Shown one piece after another: positions 24,694 to 34,789 of a DNA stretch of 64,000 nt (positions are counted from its first letter, which is position 1; the number at the start of each line of letters is the position of its first letter). A program made the translations under genes and the position numbers. The notes under the pieces are model-generated. The model was not told the DNA's origin, made no database searches, and saw nothing but the letters and a program-made list of their open reading frames with translations. This DNA comes from Atriophallophorus winterbourni. Taxonomy: Eukaryota > Platyhelminthes > Trematoda > Plagiorchiida > Microphallidae. The stretch spans positions 1 to 64,000 of the forward strand of contig JACCGJ010012890.1 in NCBI GenBank assembly GCA_013407085.1, written 5' to 3'.

Positions 24694-24934
24694 GTTTTGA
24701 CAGTAGTTTATGTATTATCTTCCCTGTACAATGCGCACGTTTTGCTAGACTGTTACAGTATCACGGTCAAAATGAAAATCCCTGAATTCCAGTGATTCGT
24801 CTTCTCCGTAAAAGGTGTTACTTATTTTTGATAAACAGATTATTCGTCTGTTCGCATAATGCCCAAGACAATCCATTTTCAGTTGTTTAATCTGCTTCAT
24901 CCAAGTGGACGATAATAGAATGTTCAAAGGGAAA
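24694..24934 (+). repeat. LTR-like repeat downstream of integrase, copy 2
   Basis: Duplicate of 14670-14910. Confidence 0.45.
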
Positions 24935-26319
24935 AACTTCATTTTGACTTCATGTTTACTATTAGAGCTTTATGGGTCTCTTCAGCGGTATATCACAGAA
25001 ACTAATTTATGCTACAGGAAGGCAAATTAGCCAGTAACCATTCCATGAAACATGAATTGAACTCTAATTCTAAGTCTTCTTCTTATTTTGTATGAACTCT
25101 TGGGTGTTGCTATATGTGATCCGCACTAGACTCTGTTCACTTACGTAGTCCAGTTATTGACGTGATCGCCATTCATATGAACGCGTTTCATTTCACAGTG
25201 GTTTGCCTCCTCAGAACACCCGGCATGCTTTTTTCAATAGCAAGTTGTAACTGCTTTACCGCTGGTGTATCAAACACTGTCCATGGAATGTCATATCATA
25301 TTTTACATTACCCTGATGAATTAGGTGCATTTCACAGTAAGCCGTTACGTTTATCGCTTATGACTCTTATTAGCATGCTTCTCGTTTAGGTATACGTTGT
25401 GCATGTAAAATTCATCGACAGGTAGTCGCCATAATAGCTCAGAAATATCAGCCCGTCATTAACAAATCATATGGAATTCACCGATACTGTAGCGGAAACC
25501 ATATTTTCGAATGCTTTGCACTTGCTTCAGCGCATTAAAGTGTCATGTAGTTAGTTGATAAACAGCTGTAAATTCATTCCGAACTTTATACTGAGTTAAA
25601 TTGTGCTCAATGATCCGTAATGATAGTCTTGTTACACCCAAAAATATACGAATTACGAAAGCAAAGCTCGTACGACGGTTTGACTCTGGTTATCGATGAT
25701 GTGCAAAGATGTTGTTAGCCAGTGTACTGGTCGATGCATGTAAAAATATAATATGTTGAGATTGTTATAACAACGCCGATATGTATAAACTTGGATAACC
25801 AAGACATGCTAATCATGATGAATAATTAACAAATTATTTGTATAAACAAAGCAAATATGTACAAACGTTAATAAATTCTCAAATTCAGATGTGCAAGGAA
25901 ATTTCGTAGGATAGTTAACTTAATGAAGATGAGAGAAAATTAACCATTTTTACAGAGATTCAATAGGCGAGCTGTTATTGTACGGAATAAAATAATGAAA
26001 TGAGGAAAAAGTAATGTTCCGAAAAATAACGAATATCAACGTATTTGATCGTCGAAGATATGTTAAGGCGCAAAGAGGATGGATAGTTAAAAATTTTAGT
26101 TGTGCTTTTTCGAAACCTAAATCCCTGTTTTAAATGAAGACGTCTTGCTTACAGGTTTTCGTATATGATTCGGTGAGGCAGGGTGATAATATATATAGGC
26201 CAGTTTTGTTCACATGGATGTAAATAAGATAATCTGGAAGGTTTATACTATGAGGCTAAGTAAATGCTCAATATAAAAGTTGTAATTTGGTGATACTCAG
26301 ATAAATACAATATCAAAAA
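24935..26319. other. Unassigned stretch in copy 2
   Basis: Duplicate of 14911-16295. No gene recognised. Confidence 0.3.
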
Positions 26320-27702
26320 GGGGAGTCTTGCCTAACGAACCTACACTGTTTTCTTAATGAGGTCACTAGGAGGCTAGATGAAGCCCACCAGGTCGAAGTT
26401 CTCTACTTCTTCTGTAAAGCCTTTGACTCGGTAAACCACAGGTTGCTTGCAATGAAGATTGGACTAATAGGTATCGATGGCCCTCTAAAGAGCTGGATCA
26501 CAAACTTCTTGAGCAATCGGTATTTTCGCGTTCGCATAGGCAATATGTATTCCGCGAAAGCAGGAGTTGTTAGTGGAGTCCAGCAGGGTTCAGTACTAGG
26601 CCCACTACTCTTTCTTATCTTCATCGATGATTTGGCATCCTCGCTCAAGTGTCCCTGCTATATTTTTGCAGACGATGTCAAGTTTATCGGATCGCTGAAC
26701 GAACAGGATCTTTTTGAGGATATAGAAAAGGTCATCAAGTGGTCTTCCACGTGGGATCTACCAGTCAACTTCTCCAAAAGCTATCTTCTGTCCAAAGCTG
26801 CAACGAAGCTGCAGGTTGCTGGACCTGATAACATACTGGAGATAACTGGTGTATCAAAAGTCCGGGACTTAGGTATTGCGGTTTCAGCGGACTTTAAATG
26901 GGCTGATCAATGTGCAGCTGCTGCACAACGCGCTAGGAACCAGCTCTTTCGCCTCCGATCAGTTTTATCCTGCAGGTCCCCGGAGGTTTTCATCCCATTG
27001 TATAAAGCGATAGTGAGACCTCATCTCGAGTATTGCGTTCAAGCTTGGTCTCCTTACTTGGAAAAGGACATTGCCACGCTCGAAGGTGTTCAGCGCCTAG
27101 CTACTCGTATGAATAAAGGGCAATCTGGGAAGTCGTAGGAACAACGACTGTTGAGTCTAGATCTCTTCTCGCTAGAAAGAAGGCGACTACGTGGGGATCT
27201 GATCAAGAACTTTAAAATCGCTAGAGGCTTTAGTTCTATCGATCCGGCTGTTATGTATGCTCTTGCGCTAGTGAAAGGAACTCGGGGCTATTCACTGAAA
27301 CTGGCAAAGCAACATGTCAGGTCTAATGCACGTAAGAATTTCTTTAGCGAAAGGGTAGTGAATCATTGTAACTGTCTGCCCGAAGAGGTATTTTGTTCTA
27401 CATCAGTAACGTGCTTCAAAGATAGACTAGACTCGATCTGGCGCTCTGTGTTTTCCAATTTTTATCCCTTATTTTATAGTTGTTCTTCAATTTGTCGTTG
27501 GAACGCACTAATGTCGCTCCTCACCTGTTGGGTGACGGAGTTTTTCTGTTGCATTCCAGCCAAAGTCATACTAGAAGAATATTGAACCTACTATTCGAAG
27601 TGATGGACGCTCTTTTGGCTCACCACTGGAAGTATTCTAGACGCTCGATTGGCGACTCCGCCACAAATCGTCCTGTGCTAACTGAACTGAACTGAACTGA
27701 AG
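26320..27702 (+). pseudogene. CR1-like LINE, 5'-truncated, with complete 3' end
   Basis: Same insertion as 16296-17245 but complete at the 3' side. It has RT motifs A (YFFCKAFDSV, one residue short), B (SGVQQGSVLGPLLF, with the conserved Pro changed to Gln) and FADD. The TAG at 27136-27138 is shared with copy 1. The tail frame continues to about 27470 (FFSERVVNHCN..LPEEV). The 3' UTR carries 'ctagacgctcgattggc' and ends in an ACTGA-type tandem tail at about 27680-27702. The 3' UTR block and 'cgtcctgtgc' resemble the end of the next LINE at about 32.6 kb. Confidence 0.85.
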
Positions 27703-27848
27703 AAGTAAAAACTTTGCGCGGTACGTTCAACTTGGTTGTATTTCTCACGCTCTGATTAAATATTACGATATTTTGCCGATTCTGTGAAAGTGCAATCTAT
27801 ATTACCTGCATTAATAAGATATAAATATTTACTTCATATATCTTCATT

Positions 27849-28983
27849 ATGGATCAAATTACTTTTTCATGCTTAAAGGCTGGTTGTGGTGAGCATGTAG
27901 CCAAAGGTATTGAGTGTTGTACATGCAAACGCTGGGCGCACCAGAGGTGTTCTGGTATACCAAAAGACCGGTACACCATATATGCAGCCCATACATGGTT
28001 CGAATTTGTCTGCATGGAATGCAATGAAGTTGCACGGGAGGCTTATCGTAAGCAAGTTTCCCAATTACTCGCAACAAAGATCTTACGCGCAAGTTGCAGC
28101 ATCGCACAAACCAATCTTGCATACGCAGGCGGATGTACGAAAATCTGCGGGGAAAAGTCAGGGTAAAACTAACAACAATGTTGTTAATCAGCGTAAGAAA
28201 AAGAGCCAGCCAGCTCGAAAGTTACCGCGCTTCCCAACAAGTAAAAAAACCGAGATGCGTCTCGATAATTTAGCGACAATTAACTCGCAATTGGCTTCAA
28301 TCCGAAGCGAATTGCAAGCGTTGCAGAAAAAAGGCACTTTTCCCGAAAAAAGTTTGAAAACCAGGACCAGAAACATTCTGATTCATAACGAGCAAGAGCC
28401 TTTCATACAGGAGGCTAAAGCACGAAGCAGTTTAGATCGCAAATGCGTACAAAATTTACTGCGTCTGGCAGACCTTAAGCCCAATCTACAGATAGTTCGG
28501 GTACACAGAATCGGTCTGTATAAGAAAGGAAACCAAGCAAGGCCAATCTTGGTGGAATTCAGAAACCAGAGAGACAGAGACCTGTTTCTCTCTAAAGGCG
28601 ACCAAATACATACAAATACAAATGGTTTGTATAGATTGGTGCCAGATAGCCGCCCAGTTTCAGCAAATTATTTTGCGTTCCAGCGTTCGGGTAGCAAAGT
28701 AGCAAAACCGAAGAGCAACCCTGATAAGCGCCGATTGAATAACTCCGCAACAGTGGATATTTCAATCAAGAACGCTCAAGTGGTGGTAGAAAATATAGGG
28801 GACGAATCGTGGCTAAGTTGTGATGCAGCAAACGAAAGCCTCGCTTCGTATGCGCTCAACGCTCCTGCATTAAGAACCTCTACGCCACAACCTTCCAGCG
28901 ACGTAGATTCTCCACACAGCACTAATTTGGACATACCAAAAAACTTGGTAATGCCTCGGGTTTGGCGCCCGAGGGTTGTCTGA
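27849..28983 (+). pseudogene. LINE ORF1 protein (PHD-like zinc finger plus coiled-coil and RRM-like part), one frameshift
   Basis: The start ATG at 27849 opens a cysteine-rich N-terminus: C..GC with GIECCTCKRWAHQRCSG and later CMEC, the C4HC3-like spacing of a PHD finger common in CR1 ORF1 proteins. Near 28060 the frame shifts by +1. It continues in the frame that ends with TGA at 28981-28983, giving a basic linker (RKKKSQPARKL), a Leu-rich helix (NLATINSQLASIRSELQAL), and an ORF1 domain with LVEFRNQRDRDLFL. The product would bind element RNA and chromatin; this is known for the family, not shown here. It overlaps the endonuclease frame by about 22 nt. Confidence 0.75.
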
Positions 28984-29685
28984 AATTAGGCGGGGTACAT
29001 CGAATTGCTGTGAGCATACTATACACAAATGCTTGCAGCGTGCGTAGTAAATGGCTGGAATTAATGCAGAAAGCCTCCAATAGTAAATCTAGGATCCTAG
29101 GTATATCAGAGACCTGGCTTCAAGATGCAGACATTATTCCAGTTGATCTTCTTTCGACATATACAGCCATCAGATCGGATAGACCAGATGGTAGACGCGG
29201 AGGAGGAGCTATAATACTATTACAACATGGTATTAAATACCAAGACTCTGGCATCAAAATGGCCACCTTCGGCATCCAGCTGGTCTCGACAATCGTCACA
29301 GACGGTAAGCTTTCTTTTGCGTTAGGCTGCTTATACAGGGCACCCGGCGCTTCTGAGGAGGAGGACCAGCAACTTAGGGAACTTCTCACCACGTTGCTCA
29401 AAACTGCCCCACGAGTCTATTTAATAGGTGACTTCAACTTACCGGGTATTGACTGGACACTCAGACAACCTGTGATAGAATTTCCCAGGTATATCTCGAT
29501 TGGATGCACTCCAGTGCGCTTCATCAGCACGTAAGTGAGAAAACTAGGTACAGAGATGTACATTCACCATCTACACTGGACCTACTTTTGTCTAAAGGTC
29601 CTAAAGATGTCCAAAACCTCTCTTACGACTCACCTTTAGGGAAAAGTGACCATGTCACCATAATATTTCAGGCAATTCTCTGTTT
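28962..29685 (+). pseudogene. LINE endonuclease domain, N-terminal and middle part
   Basis: An apurinic/apyrimidinic-type endonuclease: TNACSVRSKW (Asn motif) near 29026, GISETWL with the metal-binding Glu near 29100, GGGAIILL, CLYRAPGA, and IGDFNLPGIDW near 29425 (catalytic Asp and Asn). The frame shifts near 29500 to the frame used by RT. There STLDLLLSKGP and GKSDHVTI supply the terminal SDH near 29643-29651. The antisense insertion interrupts it directly afterwards. Confidence 0.8.
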
Positions 29686-29689
29686 TCAT

Positions 29690-30050
29690 AATTCATTCAT
29701 TCATTCAATCCTCCCGTGCCGGGTGGCACATGAGGCGAAGACAACTTCACGCCAGTGGTTCCGGTCTGTCGCAGTTTCCTTTGCCGTCTGCACCGTGAAT
29801 CATTGTGCATGTAGTTCGCGTTCCAACGTTCTGCGCCAAGTTTCCTTGGGCCATCCCCTTTTTCGTTTACCTTGCGGATGCCAGTGCATGGCTACCTTCG
29901 TATGCGAACTGGGATCCATCTTGCAGACATGACCGAACCACGGATCTGTTGTCATCGTTTCCGTAGTAATGTAGGTTTTACGGGATAGGGTTGCTAGCCA
30001 TAAGCCCAACCCTCCTCCTTTCTCAGACGGGCTTGGGACCGTCCTTGGCG
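29690..30050 (-). mobile_element. Antisense 3' fragment of another LINE nested in the endonuclease region
   Basis: On the minus strand this reads a LINE C-terminus: VCKMDPSSHTKVAMHWHPQG, KRKRGWPKETWRRTLERE, then in another frame TDRNHWREVVFA. It ends in a tail of four-base repeats (ATTC units on plus, 29692-29709). Its upstream part (SEKGGGLGLWLAT) looks like the N-terminal zone of such elements joined directly to the C-terminus, i.e. an internally deleted copy. The host LINE resumes at about 30053. A target duplication was not identified. Confidence 0.7.
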
Positions 30051-30052
30051 GA

Positions 30053-32116
30053 GTCAAATACAGGCGTAATCTAAATCGAGTTGACTGGAATGCTGTACGG
30101 CTTTCCGCTTTACGATGTGACTGGTTCTCTGAAACCAATGACATCAAAAGTAAATGGTCGGTTATTAAGCGCAATATTTTAAGTCTTCAAGACCTTTACT
30201 GTACTTTCCGACCTATGCGGCTAAAGAACAAGCCACCTTGGTGGACTCCTGCGGTGCGACGCAACATTATTAGGCGCGACAGACACTGGCGTAGATACAT
30301 AGCCTTGCCAACCTATAGAAATTGGTCGTGCTTTAAGGCTTCGAGAAACAACACAGTAAAGCTACAACGGAAGCTTAAGCGATGCTACGAAACTTAAATG
30401 GCGAAGTCTGCTAAAAAGTACCCTAAGAAGTATTATAGTTATGTTCAGTCTAAGGGTAAGACAAGGGAGCACATAGGTACCCTAATATTAGACAATGGCC
30501 AGAAAGCCAATTCTGACCCCGAAAAGGCGGCAGCTTTGCTGGATTATTTTCGAAGCGTACATAGAATAGATGGCGGGGATGCGATTCACTCAGTCCCAAC
30601 TCTTAATACTGAAATGGGTGCCTCACTAAGCGAAGTAGTTTTTTGCACGGATGATGTCGCACGTGTCCTAAAGAATCTAGACGGAAATAAATCCGCCGGA
30701 CCTGACGATGTGCATCCTAAAATTGTAAAGGAAATATCTACGGTACTATCAGGGCCTCTATGTGAGTTATATAACGAATCGTTCTGCAAAGGCATCCTAC
30801 CAGATGACTGGAAGAAAGCCATTGTCGTACCCATTCCAAAGGGAGGTTGCGCAAACATAGTTAAGAATTTCCGACCGGTAAGCTTGACTAGTGTTTTATG
30901 TAAAACCTTGGAGAGACTTATCAGGGATCGATTGTGCAGCCACCTCGTGCACAATTCATCATTAAGCACAGTTCAACATGGCTTTCTTAAAGGAAGGTCG
31001 TGTCTCTCAAATCTTTTATGCTTTTTAGATCGAGTTTCTAAGACACTGGATAAAGGCGGACGGGTAGAGGTCCTTTACTTAGACTTTAGTAAGGCGTTCG
31101 ACTCGGTTAGTCACAGGTTCCTAGGGATGAAGCTCTCGGCCAAAGGCATATCTGGTAAGCTTCACGACTGGATAACCAGTTTTCTTCGTGATAGATCCTT
31201 CCAGGTCCGTGTAGGCGATACTACCTCTGAATTCGCAACAGTTACTAGTGGGGTACCACAAGGTTCAGTATTAGGCCCAATACTTTTTCTGATCTTCATC
31301 GATGATCTCGCATCGCAGTTGTCATGTCCCTGCTACATGTTTGCTGATGATGTCAAATTCACCGGATCCAGTGATCACGGTGATTTGCTGAGAGATATTG
31401 AAAAGGTCAATAAATGGTCGCAGGATTGGGATCTTCCTCTGAACTATAGTAAATGTCATCTGTTATCTGCAGCAGTCGACAGAATTACAGTAACTGCGAA
31501 TAACGGTAGGATCGACTTTCAATCTATTCAGAGGATTAAGGATTTGGGTATAGTCGTAACAGCGGACTTCAAATGAGCTGCGCAGTGTGCCACCGCTGCA
31601 CAACGAGCTAGAGGAGAACTCTTTAGGCTTAAATCCGTTCTGACATGTAGAACGCCGGAAGTGTTTATCCCTTTATATACGGCGATTGTCAGGCCGCATT
31701 TAGAATAATGCGTGCAAGCCTGGAGCCCCTTCTTTCAAAAGGACATATTACTATTAGGAAGAGTCCAACGACTGGCTACCAAAATGGTTGAAGGTATGTT
31801 TGGGAAACCCTACGAAGAACGTCTAATTTCTTTAGGTCTCTTCTCCCTTCGGCATCGGCGTCTACGGGGTGACCTCATAGAAACTTTCAAAATCCTGAAA
31901 GGCTTAGGCGACGAGAGCTGTCAAAACCTGTTCTCTCGAGCGATCAACCCCTCAACTAGAGGACATACATTGAAGCTCGCGAAAAACCACAGCCGTCTGA
32001 ATCTTAGGCAACACTTTTTCAGTGAAAGAGTGGTAAGCTTCTGGAACAAGCTGCCTGAGGAACTAATAGCTTGCACAACAATAGGTGCATTCAAAAGGGG
32101 TTTAGATGCCTTGTGA
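30053..32116 (+). pseudogene. LINE reverse transcriptase and C-terminal domain with three in-frame stops
   Basis: One frame runs from about 30053 to the TGA at 32114, broken only by TAA at 30395, TGA at 31574 (a Trp position) and TAA at 31706 (a Tyr position). Motifs: NKSAGPDDVHP near 30690, NFRPVSLTSV near 30868, HGFLKGRSCLSNLL near 30980, motif A LYLDFSKAFDSV near 31075, motif B SGVPQGSVLGPILF near 31250, catalytic FADD near 31340, VQAWSPFFQKDI near 31712, and FFSERVVSFWNKLPEEL at 32020-32060. It is the best reference copy in the window for the family at 16.3 and 26.3 kb. Confidence 0.85.
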
Positions 32117-32436
32117 CTTGGGCTTTTCCCAGACTTTTTCCCGTGAATATGCAGGTTGTCTGTCGTCAGAATTGTCCATTTTTTGTTCATTTTGAAATTA
32201 TATGGTCTTTACCACAATTTAAAAAAAATCCTGTTATATAATGCCTCGTTTTAAATGTCATGTTTTAAATGTACGCACCAATTTTCCATAGCTAACCTCT
32301 CACCGGCTTGGTGAAGAGAAACCCTTTCCGTTTTTCTCAGTCGCAGCTACAAATTCTGGGACCAAAGGACGGCTTGGAAAACATCGGACGTACCTTCGCA
32401 TACAACGAGAATTCCAGAGGAAAATGAACCAACTTT

Positions 32437-32625
32437 GGCAGTGGTGGGCGCTCCTTTGAAGCTTTCCACAGACGGAAATTCTGGACGCTCGATTGGCTTA
32501 TCCCTTGGCGGCGCGATCGTCAAGGATATCCAAATCACAATAAGAAAAAACGCTTTAGCAGTGGTGGTTGCTTCTCTGCAGCTTTCCACCGGAAGAAATT
32601 CTGGACGCTCGATTGGCTCGTTAGC
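32437..32625 (+). repeat. Duplicated motif in LINE 3' UTR
   Basis: A block of about 60 bp, from 'gcagtggtgg' through 'gaaattctggacgctcgatt', occurs twice, at about 32437-32500 and 32568-32622. A related single block lies at 27625-27655 in the other CR1 copy. This is a tandem 3' UTR duplication. Confidence 0.7.
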
Positions 32626-32647
32626 CACATACTGTCCTGTGCACATG

Positions 32648-32770
32648 CATGAGAGCACAAGCCTGATCCAGGCAAAGTGCCGTACAGTCAGAGACTGCAC
32701 GTGGGCGAAGATACTGTCAGGTTGCCCAGGCCTAGACAGATATGAGGGGGAAATAAAAATAGAAATGTAA
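32648..32770 (+). repeat. R repeat, copy 1 (5' part)
   Basis: Shares the common core 'agcacaagcctgatccagg' followed by 'cagtcagagactgcacgtgg', 'tactgtcaggttgcccagg' and 'cctagacagatatgaggg'. It abuts the 3' end of the LINE at 32641. Confidence 0.8.
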
Positions 32771-33845
32771 ATGAAATAACCAAGCATTCTAATCAATCGG
32801 AGTATGGTTTTGTTCTGCAGATCCCGTCACCACATGGACAACCGCCGATACATAGGATGAATGTGGCTTCGATATCTTTGCTGCCAAGATGACCACAAGC
32901 ACAATTGAATTGAAACGGGAAAGAAAAGTATGCCGTTCCAAATAAGCTTTTGGGCGAGAATTTCGGGGGATAACATTTCCACTGGGATGTTAGATTAATG
33001 ACTTGTGATCGTTGGCCTTCTTTATTGCATATGATTGCCATAGTTTCACACAATGGGAAATACAAACTCCAATCATACACAGAAAATGTTAAATTCATTC
33101 AGGAAGATTACGGAGTAAAGTGATTGTTGCGTATATCGACTATTACTACAGTGTTATGAAATTACCAACAAAACAGGTTTTATGCCATTCAGCTAAGAGG
33201 CAGCCACATCGTTGCGCACGTCAAACAGCCTGTTTTGTCGGTGGTCTTTGAGGTCACGCACGCATGGCTATGGCTTCACGTCACATAGCTGCGTTCGTCA
33301 TTAAATCACTAATACTATATAGTTGGAGTTAATGGTACACACGTGATTTATTGCTTTGTGTTAATCGCTGAACAGCGATGATGCTACCGATCTTATTATA
33401 CCATTGATGACGAGGATGCTGCGCTGCAAGAAGCGAACATCAAATATGCCAACAATTTGTTCCGAATCGATGACTAAAATCACGGATTATCAACAACCTA
33501 GAGTTAGTCGTAGCGGATCTGAACTGTTTCGAGACCCTGAATTACATTCGGTTTATACAATGGTTCATCTCGGTAGCAACATGATGTTGCTGTCAACGGA
33601 ATATCTGGAGCAAAATTCTCACAAACAACCCTAGTTTCGAACCATTCGTTGGCGCAGATCTGAGAGTGTTGATTACGAAAAGTGGTGCGCATCTTAACGA
33701 AGTTATTTTTATCGTTAGCAACCTAGTGAAGTTCCCAAGCACAATGAGTCAGGCAACATTGCGCGCAGTCTGAGCCATTGTCAGATTACTCGGGCATAGA
33801 AAAATCTCAGAGCAGCAAATTCTCAATTACGGTCATGGTATGTAG
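32771..33845. other. Unassigned stretch
   Basis: No gene or repeat family recognised. Short frames on both strands (32793-33098, 33404-33634) have no known motifs. Confidence 0.3.
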
Positions 33846-33923
33846 GTATGAAAGCACAAGCCTGATCCAGGCAAAGTGCCGCACAGTCAGAGACTGCACG
33901 TGGGCTAAGATACTGTCAGGTTT
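33846..33923 (+). repeat. R repeat, copy 2 (truncated after 'ctgtcaggtt')
   Basis: Begins 'tatgaaagcacaagcctg' and matches the family to 'atactgtcaggtt', then leaves it. Confidence 0.8.
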
Positions 33924-34025
33924 CAAAGGCCATTCGTTATGATAATTCAAAAATTTGTTCATAGCATACCCTAATCTGTTGCCAGGATAGAAGTGTCGGA
34001 AATTCTGTTGTCATCAGCAACTTAC

Positions 34026-34129
34026 TAACGACAAATGAGCGCCCAAGTGGTCAGGATGAATGGCAATCACATTTTCGTAAGCACCACGGGCCTTTGATAA
34101 ATGACCATTTTTTCGTCCAAACAACCGCG
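34026..34129 (-). CDS. Orphan exon of a TPR-repeat protein
   Basis: On the minus strand a polypyrimidine tract and CACTTTTCAG precede 34129, and a consensus donor GTAAGT follows 34026. The 104-nt exon encodes 34 codons after two bases completing a split codon. It contains a tetratricopeptide-like helix pair: GHLSKARGAYENVIAIHPDH then LGAHLSL, with the expected A/Y/A/P spacing. TPR proteins act as scaffolds, so no specific function follows. The pattern resembles C-terminal TPRs of TTC7-type proteins, but that is a guess. No neighbouring exon was identified with confidence; the adjacent upstream sequence is occupied by repeats and a LINE. Confidence 0.55.
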
Positions 34130-34401
34130 CTGAAAAGTGAATCAGACAACATCTAGCAAACAGCTCGAACGCGTTTGAAATTGAATGCCACACTCGCGAC
34201 AAGTCAACAGAGAGAAATAGTAATACAAGACGAAATACTAAAATTAATTTTTGATAAGTCATTGGCATAGCTGATTCGATTTCGTTACAGTCGTTGTGTG
34301 CATGCGTGTTTATGAAACAGGCCGCAGCATTTAATGCTACGTTGATTTCACACAGTCAAGTGACAACACGTTGTTGGGGCTGATTATTGCTATTATACTC
34401 T

Positions 34402-34518
34402 AGTGCACGGATGTGCGATCGTACAGTACTTATGTGCTGTGCGGCTAACACCGTGCTAAATTGATTCGCCATTGGTGGTGAGCTGCATCCTGAAACTGGC
34501 TGGAGTCTCACTACCATT
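34402..34518 (-). repeat. R repeat, 3' part only
   Basis: Matches the distal half of the family: 'gtgctgtgcggctaacaccg', then 'attgatt', 'ggtggtgagctg' and 'gagtctcactacc'. The first half is absent here. Confidence 0.7.
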
Positions 34519-34789
34519 TCTGTTTTCTGTTCTGTTTTCTGTTTTCTGTCCTGTGCACACTGAACTGAACAGTTTGACCTTGAATTCAAGGTATTCAAGG
34601 AGGCTTTCTTTCAAAAAGTTTGTTAATTATTGATCATGCTTAGAATGCCTTGGATATCCAAGAATAAATTATTTTTTTGTTTGTTATATATTTAAATAAT
34701 CACTTTTAACTTCAGGCGCACCGTGGACAAATTCTGGGTTTACCGTAAGCCGATTTCCAATCATAAAGAGCTGTGTCGACATTCAATGG

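Larger units (their letters stand above)
17256..27272 (+). repeat. Tandem 10-kb segmental duplication, copy 2
   Basis: Second copy of 7229-17245, separated from it by about 10 bp of unmatched sequence (17246-17255). The LINE at its right end continues past the homology limit to its natural 3' end at 27702, so copy 2 is the complete side and copy 1 is cut by the junction. Differences within 18.0-26.3 kb are very few, and several of them cluster at 19.93-20.31 kb. Confidence 0.95.
27703..32641 (+). mobile_element. Near full-length CR1-like LINE (two ORFs), interrupted by an antisense insertion
   Basis: A non-LTR retrotransposon in order: short 5' region, ORF1 with PHD-like zinc finger, endonuclease, RT, C-terminal part, 3' UTR. 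It lies head-to-tail behind the LINE ending at 27702. The 3' limit is set at 'actgtcctgtgc', where the R repeat begins. It is damaged by a +1 frameshift in ORF1 (about 28060), a frameshift in the endonuclease (about 29500), a LINE fragment inserted at 29690-30050, and in-frame stops at 30395, 31574 and 31706. It is otherwise well preserved, so it is a fairly young dead copy. Confidence 0.85.

Noticed and set aside
18146..25389. Set of short frames exactly repeated from 8.1-15.4 kb
   Set aside because: Their conservation reflects the recent 10-kb duplication, not selection on proteins.
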